Assembly (NCBI GenBank): GCA_017640665.1
Contig: JAEPQE010000003.1
Location: forward strand, 535,033-599,032
Reading direction: 5' to 3'
Source: Balneolaceae bacterium
GTDB taxonomy: Bacteria; Bacteroidota; Rhodothermia; Balneolales; Balneolaceae
Length of the DNA stretch: 64,000 nt
Part shown: positions 26,611 to 34,940 of the stretch, piece by piece
Position numbering within the stretch: the stretch's first letter is position 1
Layout of the letters: the number at the start of each line of letters is the position of its first letter
The notes under the pieces: generated by a model
What the model was told of the DNA's origin: nothing
The model's input: the letters and a program-made list of their open reading frames with translations, nothing else
The model's database searches: none
Position numbers and translations under genes: made by a program

Positions 26611-27094
26611 TGTTTTTCGACCTCATCCCCGTCCCTTCTCCTTCTCAAGGAGAAGGGAGTTCCTTAATACCAAACGGATATGTTTCTGAGTTCTCCTCCT
26701 TGAGAAGGAGGAGGCAGAGGAGGTCGAGATGGATTAAGATCAATTCTCTATTAGTTTTATTAATTGTAGTTTCAATTAGTTGTTCTAAAAAAGAAAAGTT
26801 TGATAAAGCTAAGTGGCTAGAAAAAGAAGATGTTTTTATGAAAATCGTGAAGCTATGGTTCAAGAATTAACGGAGAACTATAAACTGGTTGGTTTAAGTT
26901 TTGATGAATTAGTGGATCTTCTTGGACGACCTCAGAATGTTGCTGCTCTTGACTCTAATAAAATTTACTATGAAATAGTTGTTGAGTTCGGCTGGAATAT
27001 TGATCCTGAAAGAGTAGAATATTTGGTTTTTGAAATGAATGAAGACTCAATAGTCACAGCTTTCGAAATTGAAAAAATTGATAGTATGAATTGA
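26607..27094 (+). pseudogene. Small lipoprotein gene broken by a frameshift and a repeat at its start
   Basis: The first frame (26607-26870) contains a lipoprotein signal, INSLLVLLIVVSISCSKKE, followed by KFDKAKWLEKEDVF. The conserved-looking rest continues one frame away: YENREAMVQELTENYKLVGL then SFDELVDLLGRPQNV to 27094. Adding one T to the run at 26833-26837 joins them as ...EDVFYENREAMV. No ATG precedes the signal peptide in frame; the 5' part of the frame is a palindromic repeat (26618-26727), so the original start may also be lost. The family is not recognised. It sits inside the trp operon between trpB and trpA. Confidence 0.7.
26618..26727. repeat. Bi-palindromic (REPIN-like) repeat after trpB
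   Basis: Two hairpins face each other: CCTTCTCCTT/AAGGAGAAGG near 26634-26656 and CTCCTCCTT/AAGGAGGAG near 26693-26713. The outer ends TCGACCTC (26618) and GAGGTCGA (26720) are inverted copies, so the whole is about 110 bases with imperfect ~40-base terminal inverted repeats. The layout is that of a REP doublet or small MITE. It is translated as an arginine-rich extension of the broken lipoprotein frame. Confidence 0.65.
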
Positions 27095-27095
27095 A

Positions 27096-27170
27096 GTCAT
27101 CCTGAGGATACTTCCGAAGGATCTGCAAAACTCATAATTATGCAGATTCTTCGCTTTCGCTCAGAATGAC
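27096..27170. repeat. GTCATCCTGAG-family palindromic repeat, full length
   Basis: A 75-base element bounded by GTCATCCTGAG and CTCAGAATGAC. Inner arms GAAGGATCTGC and GCAGATTCTTC can extend the pairing into one long imperfect hairpin. It lies between the broken lipoprotein gene and trpA inside the trp operon, without a T-run. It is one of three full-length copies in this window. Confidence 0.75.
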
Positions 27171-27230
27171 AGATAAAAAAGAAAATAAACATGCGAATGG
27201 TCTCAATCCTTCTATGAATCATTATTGAAA

Positions 27231-28025
27231 ATGAACAGAATCACTAAAAAATTTGAAGACAAAGGCTCGGGTAAACTGATGAGTCTTTTTATTACAGCCG
27301 GATACCCGGATTTGGAATCTACCGTAGACCTTATTCTTGGTTTTGAAGAAAATGGAGCCGACTTAATTGAATTAGGTATGCCGTTCAGCGATCCTTTGGC
27401 TGACGGGCCAACGATTCAGTTTTCCAGCGAAACTGCTATTTCGAAAGGAATCAGTATTGATAAGATTTTTGAAATGGTAACCGAGATTCGTAAATCATCC
27501 CAAATCCCGATCATCCTAATGGGCTATATGAATCCGGTACTTAGGTATGGAGTTTCCGCATTCTGTGAGAAAGCGGCATCTGTTGGAGTTGATGGACTCA
27601 TTCTTCCGGACATTCCGGTTGAAGAAAGCGGACTTATTGAAAAGGAAGCCTCATCAAACAATCTGCCAATCATTTATCTCGTAGCTCCAAATACTTCTGA
27701 TGAACGCATGAAGCTTGCAGATCAAAAATCGGGCGGATTCGTGTACTGTGTTTCCGTAACTGGCGTTACCGGTGCCCGTGACGGAGGGGAAGTCTCCCAA
27801 TCAGTTGCAACATTCATCGAACGGGTTCGAACTAATGTGACTAAAAATCCGGTTCTGGTCGGTTTTGGAATCAAGTCGTACGAAGATGCTCAAGCTATCG
27901 CATCAAATGCCGATGGTTTTATTGTTGGGAGTGCTTTAATTGATACCATCAGAAAATCGTACCCCAACGAAAACTGGAAAAAGGACGTTTTTTCTTTCGT
28001 ACATTCATTGAAATTTGGAAAATAA
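27231..28025 (+). CDS. trpA: Tryptophan synthase alpha chain
   Basis: 264 residues from ATG 27231; a TTG two codons earlier is also in frame, but the ATG gives the usual N-terminus MNRITKKFED. Catalytic Glu and Asp are in LIELGMPFSDPLADGPTIQ and GLILPDIPVEE, and VCVSVTGVTGAR-like residues (YCVSVTGVTGARDGG) form the phosphate loop. It cleaves indole-3-glycerol phosphate and passes indole to TrpB. It is the last trp gene; the DUF4837 gene follows after 8 bases. Confidence 0.95.
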   Translation: MNRITKKFEDKGSGKLMSLFITAGYPDLESTVDLILGFEENGADLIELGMPFSDPLADGPTIQFSSETAISKGISIDKIFEMVTEIRKSSQIPIILMGYMNPVLRYGVSAFCEKAASVGVDGLILPDIPVEESGLIEKEASSNNLPIIYLVAPNTSDERMKLADQKSGGFVYCVSVTGVTGARDGGEVSQSVATFIERVRTNVTKNPVLVGFGIKSYEDAQAIASNADGFIVGSALIDTIRKSYPNENWKKDVFSFVHSLKFGK

Positions 28026-28033
28026 CTGACAGA

Positions 28034-29116
28034 ATGAAATCTAACAGACTATTCAATTTACTCCTGTTTGCTTTAATCGGAACTACGCTGGCCTGTAATG
28101 GAGATTACCGACCTTATGCACAGGGAAATACACGAGAATTTGTGGTAGTGATGGACTCTACAGAGTGGGATAGCGAAACTGCTGAAGCTATTCGCGAAAC
28201 TTTTGGAAAAGATATTTTCACACTTCCGAATCCAGAGTCAAACTATAATCTGACATTCATGCCGATCCGATCGAGAGATCAACTGGAGCGCATTCGAAGA
28301 ACAAAGAATATCATTTTTGCCTCAGCGATTGACGCAGATAACAACGTGGGCCGCCAGGTTCGTGCTTTTCTGGATGATGGGGTAGAACAACGTGTTCGTG
28401 AGGGTGAAAGCTTTGCATTTCCTATTGAAGATCAATGGTTTAAAGATCAATACGCTTTGATTTTGAGTTCAGACTCAGATTCATCACTTGCAGCAAAAAT
28501 CAGAAATTCAGAAGGGGCGCTTTTAAGTAGTGCGTTAGATAAGGAACTCCTTCGATGGAATTATTTTGTGTATGAGAAGAAAGAGCAAACTCAATACACC
28601 GATTCTTTATGGCAGGATTATGGTTTCAGCGTCCGCTTTCAACATGATTACATCAAAAGTGTAGATACCACTGATTTCCAGACCTATAGAAGATATTTGC
28701 CAAATAATGATCGTTGGATGTGGGTTTGGTGGAAAGACGAAGTCAGCGATATCAGTTTTCTGGACAATGATTGGATCAATCAAACCCGCGATTCATTGAT
28801 GCAGCAATATATCAAGGGCAGCACCGATGATATGTATGTAACCACCGAGTATCGACGACCTGTTGAGACAAACACCTTTCAAAAAGGTCGTTTACTTGGA
28901 TACGAGACCCTCGGGACCTGGCAGATGATTAACGGTGCAATGGGCGGTCCTTTTGTGAATTTCACCTATTATGATCCGGCTACAAACCGATTATTTATGA
29001 TTGAGTATTCACAATTTGCTCCATCAGTTCGGCAAAAGCTTCCCTTTGTTCGTCAATTCAGAGCGATGGGAAGAACCTTCGAAAGTGACTCAACCTGGTC
29101 TGGAACCGGATCTTAA
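28034..29116 (+). CDS. DUF4837 family lipoprotein
   Basis: A 360-residue protein with a lipoprotein signal (LLLFALIGTTLACNG, lipid Cys ~21). The mature part (GNTREFVVVMDSTEWDSETA, LPNPESNYNLTFMP, NIIFASAIDADNNVG, and late LGYETLGTWQM...GGPFVNFTYYD) follows the pattern of DUF4837, a Bacteroidota family of unknown function. It lies between trpA (8 bases) and bioF (5 bases), so it probably shares a transcript with one or both; no functional link is known. Confidence 0.82.
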   Translation: MKSNRLFNLLLFALIGTTLACNGDYRPYAQGNTREFVVVMDSTEWDSETAEAIRETFGKDIFTLPNPESNYNLTFMPIRSRDQLERIRRTKNIIFASAIDADNNVGRQVRAFLDDGVEQRVREGESFAFPIEDQWFKDQYALILSSDSDSSLAAKIRNSEGALLSSALDKELLRWNYFVYEKKEQTQYTDSLWQDYGFSVRFQHDYIKSVDTTDFQTYRRYLPNNDRWMWVWWKDEVSDISFLDNDWINQTRDSLMQQYIKGSTDDMYVTTEYRRPVETNTFQKGRLLGYETLGTWQMINGAMGGPFVNFTYYDPATNRLFMIEYSQFAPSVRQKLPFVRQFRAMGRTFESDSTWSGTGS

Positions 29117-29121
29117 CTTTT

Positions 29122-30297
29122 GTGAGCAATAAGAATCCCAAAACGGACTTTATAAAAACTGCGTTAGGTCAGCGCCACCACGAGTATCGTTTTCGTTCAT
29201 TAACGCCTGTAAAACCCATTTTAGGGACTTCCAGAGTCATTCGTGATGGCAAAGAAGTAATTAATTTTTGTTCTAATGATTATCTCGGCCTTTCATCACA
29301 TCCAAAAGTGATTGAGAGATCTAAGGAATTCGCTGAGAACTATGGCGCCGGATCCGGTTCTTCCCGTTTAGTTTCGGGTACATTAGATATTCATCAGAGC
29401 CTCGAAGAGAAGTTAGCCGATACTTTTGGATTAGAAGCGGTATTAGTTTTTAATTCAGGTTTTCAGGCTAATGCTTCCATTCTTTCATCTCTTGCAGACA
29501 GAAGTTCGTTAATTCTTGCAGATAAGAAATGTCATAACAGCCTGATTCAGGGAGCACTGCTAAGCAGAGCTGATTTCAAACGGTTCAATCACAACGATCT
29601 TAATAACCTTGAAGTCCTGTTAAAGACTGCCTCCAATAAAGACTACAACAGGATATGGGTAGTTTCAGAAACGGTTTTCAGTATGGATGGAGATTTAAAT
29701 GATATTGAAGGCTTGATCAAACTCTCTGAAAAGTATGGTGCGCTTCTCTATTCCGATGATGCTCACGCACTGGGAGTGCTAGGAGAAAAAGGGCTTGGCC
29801 TGAATTATAGAAAAGAGGGTATCGATTTAAGCCTGGGTACCTTTGGAAAAGCTTTTGGCTCGTTCGGTGCATTTGCAGGATGTAGTTCAGAAACGAAAGA
29901 TTATCTGATTAATTTTTGTCCCGGTTTTATCTATACCACAGCTTTACCTCCTGCAATAATCGGCGCATTGGACGCAGCCCTTGAATTGATTCCTGAAATG
30001 GAATCTGAAAGAGAAACTCTTCATTCGAATATTCAATATCTGATAAGAGGTTTAAAGGGGTTGGGGTTCAAAACCGGAGACACTGAATCTCAAATCATTC
30101 CTGTAATAATAGGAAGTGAAGAAGAAGCAATGAATTTATCTAATTATTTAGAGGAGAATGGGATATGGGCATCAGCTATACGACCTCCAACTGTGGAGAA
30201 GGATGCTTCCAGAATTCGAATTACCATCACTCTAAATCACAAAAAAGAAGAATTGGACCAATTATTAAAAGCACTTATAGCATGGAAAGAACGGTAG
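29122..30297 (+). CDS. bioF: 8-amino-7-oxononanoate synthase
   Basis: A 391-residue PLP enzyme that condenses pimeloyl-ACP with alanine in biotin synthesis. It starts with GTG. Motifs: NFCSNDYLGLSSHP, GSGSSRLVSGT, VSETVFSMDGD, YSDDAHALGVLG and the PLP lysine in GTFGKAFGSFGAF. First gene of the biotin cluster; its end overlaps the esterase gene by 16 bases. Confidence 0.94.
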   Translation: MSNKNPKTDFIKTALGQRHHEYRFRSLTPVKPILGTSRVIRDGKEVINFCSNDYLGLSSHPKVIERSKEFAENYGAGSGSSRLVSGTLDIHQSLEEKLADTFGLEAVLVFNSGFQANASILSSLADRSSLILADKKCHNSLIQGALLSRADFKRFNHNDLNNLEVLLKTASNKDYNRIWVVSETVFSMDGDLNDIEGLIKLSEKYGALLYSDDAHALGVLGEKGLGLNYRKEGIDLSLGTFGKAFGSFGAFAGCSSETKDYLINFCPGFIYTTALPPAIIGALDAALELIPEMESERETLHSNIQYLIRGLKGLGFKTGDTESQIIPVIIGSEEEAMNLSNYLEENGIWASAIRPPTVEKDASRIRITITLNHKKEELDQLLKALIAWKER

Positions 30298-30962
30298 AAG
30301 TGCATGCTTATCATGGTTGGGGAATGCATGGTGATTTCTGGGCTCCGCTTACGGAGGTTCTTCCTGATCATGTTTTTCTGAAACCAGCTGATCATGGATA
30401 TTTTGGTGGAGAATTTGAACCCGAGTTCTCTGAAGAAGTCGAATCGAAAGTACTTTTCCTGCATTCTTATGGCGTGCATTGGTGCCCGATTGAAAAGCTG
30501 GAAGAAGCTGATACAATCGTAATATTAAATGGATTCGATTCTTTTCACCCGCTGTCTAATCCTGCGAAATCCAGATCAAGAAAAATTCTAAAAGGGATGC
30601 AGGCTGGTTTTAAGGACAATCCTGATAAGGTACTCGAAGCTTTTTATAGAAACTGCTTTGGAGGTAACGAATTCAGAATGCCCGATCTTAGCTGGAAAAA
30701 CCGATCTCTGCTTTCCAAGGATTTAGCCGCTCTTCATAAAACAAAATTAAAACTGAACAAGCGTACCATAGCGAACTGGATCATCATTGATTCTTCCTCA
30801 GATAAAATTGTTCCTGGAGCCAGGGGAGTTGAATTAGTGAGTTTAACAGGCTCAGATAAATACTACTCTGTGAAGGGAGGTGATCATGCATTTCCCGCCT
30901 CAAATCCGCAGGAATGCGCCATGATTCTAAGTAAAGCTTTGCCTATTTTTGAGGCGAAATGA
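30282..30962 (+). CDS. Alpha/beta hydrolase, probable pimeloyl-ACP methyl ester esterase (BioH-like)
   Basis: 226 residues from ATG 30282 (a longer in-frame reading lies inside bioF and is unlikely). HGWGMHGDFWAPL at the start matches the oxyanion-loop HGWG of BioH. The nucleophile is probably Ser in LFLHSYGVHWCP, which departs from GxSxG (here HxSxG). WIIIDSSSDKIVP supplies the acid and VKGGDHAFP the His. It is encoded between bioF and bioC, where BioH, BioG or similar gate enzymes end pimeloyl synthesis by removing the methyl group BioC added. Which named family it belongs to is uncertain. Confidence 0.75.
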   Translation: MERTVEVHAYHGWGMHGDFWAPLTEVLPDHVFLKPADHGYFGGEFEPEFSEEVESKVLFLHSYGVHWCPIEKLEEADTIVILNGFDSFHPLSNPAKSRSRKILKGMQAGFKDNPDKVLEAFYRNCFGGNEFRMPDLSWKNRSLLSKDLAALHKTKLKLNKRTIANWIIIDSSSDKIVPGARGVELVSLTGSDKYYSVKGGDHAFPASNPQECAMILSKALPIFEAK

Positions 30963-31762
30963 ACACTACCGATCAGTCTCTGAAATATAAACAGAAAGTA
31001 ACCCAGTCATTCTCAAAAGCCACTCAGCGCTATCATGAGCAGGCAGAAGTCCAGAAGAAAGTGGCAGAAGGGTTAATTGCTTCCGTCCGTCCCTGGAAAG
31101 GTACAATACCTCCCGGACCCATCTTAGAGGTTGGATGTGGAACCGGGTTTCTATCTGAAAAAATCATTCAGGAATTTCCGTCCCGAGAGTTTACAGTAAC
31201 CGATGCAAGCAAGGAAATGCTTCACTTTACCCAGAAACGACTGAATGAGAGTGATAACCTGAGTTTTGAAGTACTTGATGTCGATCACTTGCAAAACCCC
31301 GAGCCAAAATACGCTTTGATAGTGAGTAACTTTACAGCTCAATGGTTTGATGACACTGCAATCGGGCTCGAAAAACTAGCGGGTATGCTTAAGCCCGGTG
31401 GCCTACTTCTCACAAGCTTTCCCGGAAACCATAGTTTTACGGAATGGTATGAGTGCTGTTTAGAGCTCGGACTTCCATTCACAGCAAACCCCTTGCCTGA
31501 TGTAGAGGAGGTTGTAGTAAAGCTTTCATTAAGTCCGGTTCAAATCGACTATTATGAAAACGATTTATACCAGGAATTCAACTTCTCAATAGATTTTTTC
31601 AGACACTTAAAAGAGGTTGGAGCCGATGTGTCAACTACAGGTAAATCATTAACTGCTAAACAATTAAAGTTATTAACTGATTTCTGGAATAATAAAGTTG
31701 ACAATCAGATTAAAGTTAAGTGGCATGTGGTGTATGTAGCAGTGAAAAAGGATATGATATGA
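30959..31762 (+). CDS. bioC: Malonyl-ACP O-methyltransferase
   Basis: A 267-residue SAM-dependent methyltransferase. The N-terminal helix QSFSKATQRYHEQAEVQKKVA is characteristic of BioC. The SAM loop is LEVGCGTGFLSEKI, followed by SNFTAQWFDD and LKPGGLLLTSFPG. It methylates malonyl-ACP to start pimeloyl synthesis. It overlaps the esterase gene by 4 bases and bioD by 4 bases. Confidence 0.9.
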   Translation: MNTTDQSLKYKQKVTQSFSKATQRYHEQAEVQKKVAEGLIASVRPWKGTIPPGPILEVGCGTGFLSEKIIQEFPSREFTVTDASKEMLHFTQKRLNESDNLSFEVLDVDHLQNPEPKYALIVSNFTAQWFDDTAIGLEKLAGMLKPGGLLLTSFPGNHSFTEWYECCLELGLPFTANPLPDVEEVVVKLSLSPVQIDYYENDLYQEFNFSIDFFRHLKEVGADVSTTGKSLTAKQLKLLTDFWNNKVDNQIKVKWHVVYVAVKKDMI

Positions 31763-32385
31763 TTGAATTTCCAGAGAAATTCTTTGTGACTGGTACAGAC
31801 ACGGGGATTGGAAAGACCTTTGTTTCTGCAATGTTGATGTCTGCCCTCGATGCTACTTACTGGAAACCAATTCAGGCAGGACTGGATGAAGAGACAGATG
31901 CTGAATTCGTTCAAAGAGTTTCAGAATGTGATGATTCAAGAGTTGTTCCGGAGCGATATCGTCTGAAAACACCAATGAGTCCACATGGAGCTGCAGACAT
32001 CGATGATGTATCTATTTCGCTGGATGATTTTGAGTTACCTGAGTTCAATACAAAGCATTTAATTATAGAAGGGGCAGGCGGGTTAATCGTCCCAATCAAT
32101 TGGAAAGACACGGTGCTGGATTTAATGGAACAATTACAGATTCCTGTACTGCTAGTAGCCCGAAGTTCATTAGGGACACTGAATCATACACTTCTATCTA
32201 TTGAAGCTCTTAGAAATAGAAGTATCGAGGTATTGGGGGTTGTTTTGAATGGTGAGGAGCATACTCATAATAAGAATACCATTGAACATTTTACCGGGTT
32301 GCCAGTAGGTGAAGTTTATCCTTCAGAAACCGTGAATCGTTATTCGTTAATGGAGGAGTTCAAACGGATGTCAATTAACGAATAA
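31759..32385 (+). CDS. bioD: Dethiobiotin synthetase
   Basis: 208 residues from ATG 31759, which overlaps the bioC stop as ATGA; upstream in-frame codons lie inside bioC. The P-loop is FVTGTDTGIGKTFVSA, and the second conserved site is IEGAGGLIVPINW. It is slightly shorter than the E. coli enzyme (about 224). It closes the ureido ring of dethiobiotin using ATP and CO2. Confidence 0.92.
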   Translation: MIEFPEKFFVTGTDTGIGKTFVSAMLMSALDATYWKPIQAGLDEETDAEFVQRVSECDDSRVVPERYRLKTPMSPHGAADIDDVSISLDDFELPEFNTKHLIIEGAGGLIVPINWKDTVLDLMEQLQIPVLLVARSSLGTLNHTLLSIEALRNRSIEVLGVVLNGEEHTHNKNTIEHFTGLPVGEVYPSETVNRYSLMEEFKRMSINE

Positions 32386-32403
32386 CCAGTAAAAAATACC
32401 GAA

Positions 32404-33684
32404 ATGCATAAAAACATCTGGCACCCATTTACGATTATTAAGGATTCTCCTGAGCCATTAAAGGTAAAAAGAGGGATGGGGGCTTACCTGGAGCTTGAAG
32501 ACGGTCGAGTTGTAATGGACTGTATTTCGAGTTGGTGGGTGAATATGCATGGGCATTCACATCCTGGAATTGCTAAAGCGATATATGAGCAGGCTAAAAC
32601 CCTGGAGCATGTAATTTTTGCAGGTTTTACCCATGAACCGGCGGAACAACTGGCTGAGATGATTACCGGAAAGCTTCCCAAAAACCTGAATCGGCTTTTT
32701 TATTCCGATAATGGCTCAACAGCAGTAGAGGTGGCTATGAAAATGGCCTATCAACACTGGAAGAATCTTGGCGAAGATCGAAAAACATTCATTTGTTTTG
32801 ATGGCGCTTATCATGGAGACACGCTTGGAGCAATGTCAGTAGGGGAAAGATCTTTGTTTACGGAGGTTTTTAAAGAGCTCATGTTTGATGTGGAAGTGAT
32901 TCCATTCCCGGAAACCTGGATCGATGATAGTAAACGTGCTTCAAAAGAAGATGCAGTGATAGAACAATTAGAAGATCTTCTGGATAAAACTCCCGGGAAA
33001 TATGCAGGTATAATAATGGAGCCATTGATTCAGGGGGCTGGAGGCATGCGTATGTGCTCCGAGGAATTCCTGCAGAAAATACACTGGGTTAACAGACAGT
33101 TTGATGTGCTGTTGATTTTTGATGAGGTGATGACTGGGTTTGGACGGACCGGGGATTATTTTGCATGCTTAAAAGCCCAGGTTGAACCCGATATTATTTG
33201 TCTTAGTAAGGGAATATCAGGTGGCTTTATGCCTTTGGCTGCAACTGTTTGTAGTGATGATATATATAATAGTTTTAACTCATCAGAAGCTATTAAAACC
33301 TTTTGGCATGGACACAGTTATACCGGAAATCCATTGGGGTGCGCTGCTGGGGTTGCTTCCTGGAAACTTCTCGAAGAGAATGAGTCTGTGTTCAAAAATA
33401 TGGAGCAGATTCATCTGAACAACTTCGAGAGAATTAAGGCACATCCACGTATTTTCCGCTTAAGAGTTAAAGGTACAATATCTGCTTTTGATATTGTAGA
33501 TGGCGGAGAAGTAGGATGGGAAGAAGGTTATTTAAACCCCATCTCAAAAGAACTAAGGAAACGAGCACTGGATCTGGGATATCTTCTTCGCCCGTTAGGG
33601 AACGTACTCTATTTGATGCCTCCTTACTGTGTTTCTGAAGAAGAACTGAATGGGATTTACGATGCTATTCTGGAGTTGGTTTGA
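32404..33684 (+). CDS. bioA: Adenosylmethionine-8-amino-7-oxononanoate aminotransferase
   Basis: A 426-residue class III aminotransferase. It starts MHKNIWHPFTIIKDSPEPL, with the BioA-specific SSWWVNMHGHSHP. PLP-site motifs are FDGAYHGDTLGAMS, IFDEVMTGFGRTG and the lysine in CLSKGISGGFMPL. It makes DAPA from KAPA and ends the biotin run. bioB is not in this window, so biotin synthase must be encoded elsewhere. Confidence 0.95.
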   Translation: MHKNIWHPFTIIKDSPEPLKVKRGMGAYLELEDGRVVMDCISSWWVNMHGHSHPGIAKAIYEQAKTLEHVIFAGFTHEPAEQLAEMITGKLPKNLNRLFYSDNGSTAVEVAMKMAYQHWKNLGEDRKTFICFDGAYHGDTLGAMSVGERSLFTEVFKELMFDVEVIPFPETWIDDSKRASKEDAVIEQLEDLLDKTPGKYAGIIMEPLIQGAGGMRMCSEEFLQKIHWVNRQFDVLLIFDEVMTGFGRTGDYFACLKAQVEPDIICLSKGISGGFMPLAATVCSDDIYNSFNSSEAIKTFWHGHSYTGNPLGCAAGVASWKLLEENESVFKNMEQIHLNNFERIKAHPRIFRLRVKGTISAFDIVDGGEVGWEEGYLNPISKELRKRALDLGYLLRPLGNVLYLMPPYCVSEEELNGIYDAILELV

Positions 33685-33703
33685 GTAATCTGCTCAATTA
33701 TTT

Positions 33704-33730
33704 GTCATCCTGAACTTGTTTCAGGATCTG
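33704..33730. repeat. GTCATCCTGAA half-element repeat
   Basis: ATCCTGAA and TTCAGGAT pair over a 5-base loop, preceded by GTC and followed by CTG. It is a single-hairpin member of the GTCATCCTGAG family, 19 bases after bioA. The rest of the gap to 33821 has no gene. Confidence 0.7.
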
Positions 33731-33821
33731 TAAAGGAGCCTAACTTTTAACTAGCACTTGCTTAGCTATGACTCAGTCCTGGCGTATACTGATCCGCCAG
33801 CTGATCTACAATATGACAACA

Positions 33822-34196
33822 TCATGTATTGCTTTGAGGATCTTCCTTCCTGTTTAACCAACCCAGATGGGTGTGCTTAAAGCTATCCTCATATTTGAGT
33901 CCATACCCAAGCATACGATCTAAAGCGGCGTGACCAAAGAGGATTATCCCAGTCAGTACCAACCACTCTAAAGAATAATAATAGCCCAGAATCAGTATAG
34001 AAAGTGCAATTCCTTTGTGATGGAAGAGATTATAAGTTAGCGCCCCAATCTTTGCATTAATAGCATATCCAATCATTCCAATGTCGGGAGCTAGTATTAA
34101 AGCCAGATAAACCCACCATGCATATTCTGTTTGGTTGAACAGGAATATTGAAAAGCCAAACATGGCTAGTTCTTCGAGTTTGAGGGTCCTTTCCAT
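33822..34196 (-). CDS. DUF4260 family membrane protein
   Basis: A 124-residue protein with three to four membrane helices. The family pattern is visible: LALILAPDIGMIGYAINAKI, TYNLFHHKGIA and GHAALDRMLGYGLKYEDSFK ending HTHLGWL. The family has no known function. It is the downstream partner of the lipoprotein gene at 34198, with one base between. Confidence 0.85.
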   Translation of the reverse strand: MERTLKLEELAMFGFSIFLFNQTEYAWWVYLALILAPDIGMIGYAINAKIGALTYNLFHHKGIALSILILGYYYSLEWLVLTGIILFGHAALDRMLGYGLKYEDSFKHTHLGWLNRKEDPQSNT

Positions 34197-34197
34197 A

Positions 34198-34833
34198 TTA
34201 TCTTAAAATTTTAGATTTACCATAAGAGTTCGAAAAAAGTGTTAAAAGAGTGTCTAATTCTTGCAGTTTTTCATTGTGATATTTGTAATGCTCCAAATAT
34301 CTGAATGGGTTATATTCTGTAAATTCAAAAGATTTACTCCCAAAACTTAAACGAACTTGTAACTCAGCTCCATCCATAATAGCAATGCTGATTACATCTT
34401 CTCCAGTTTGCTTTGCCTTATCTTCCCAATTAATTTTTGCCAGAAAAATTTCTTTTTTAAAGTTAAGTGAACCTAAATCGCTTGAATCAATAAAGTTTAA
34501 AATTTCGATCGTCTTATCGTCATCAATGAAGCTTCTTTCTTTAATTTCGTCATCTAAAAAATGATAGTAACTTATATAAGGTTTACCCATTGATCTGTTT
34601 GAATAGTTTTCCAGTGAAACATTCGAAGAGTAATTATTTAAGTAAAAGAAATGTCCGGTTTTATCATGAGGTCCTTCAACTAACGCTATATCAAGAGTCT
34701 CAATAGAAAAAAGGAGTGTTCCTTGAAGTTTATAGTCAGTATTAATTACTTCAGAAGAATTTTTACACGAAAATGTAAGACCTATTATTATCAAGAGAAG
34801 AGATGATATTTTTATTGAAGTATACATTCTCAT
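34198..34833 (-). CDS. Hypothetical lipoprotein
   Basis: A 211-residue protein with a lipoprotein signal (SSLLLIIIGLTFSCKNSSE, Cys ~23). The mature part is mixed and Asp/Glu-rich, without a recognised domain. It starts just after a full-length GTCATCCTGAG repeat in its upstream region and is coupled to the DUF4260 gene. Confidence 0.6.
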   Translation of the reverse strand: MRMYTSIKISSLLLIIIGLTFSCKNSSEVINTDYKLQGTLLFSIETLDIALVEGPHDKTGHFFYLNNYSSNVSLENYSNRSMGKPYISYYHFLDDEIKERSFIDDDKTIEILNFIDSSDLGSLNFKKEIFLAKINWEDKAKQTGEDVISIAIMDGAELQVRLSFGSKSFEFTEYNPFRYLEHYKYHNEKLQELDTLLTLFSNSYGKSKILR

Positions 34834-34840
34834 TTATTTA

Positions 34841-34912
34841 GTCATCCTGAGCTAAAGCGAAGGATCTAATTGGGTATTGAGCAAGATCCTTCGGAGGTAT
34901 CCTCAGGATGAC
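34841..34912. repeat. GTCATCCTGAG-family palindromic repeat, full length
   Basis: A 72-base element with exact ends GTCATCCTGAG and CTCAGGATGAC. Inner arms AGCGAAGGATC and GATCCTTCGGAGG give a long imperfect hairpin. Compared with the copy at 27096 the two arms are swapped, so it is in the opposite orientation. It lies between the lipoprotein start and the amidase stop. Confidence 0.78.
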
Positions 34913-34940
34913 ATTAATAGTGAATAAATGAGTTGTAAAA

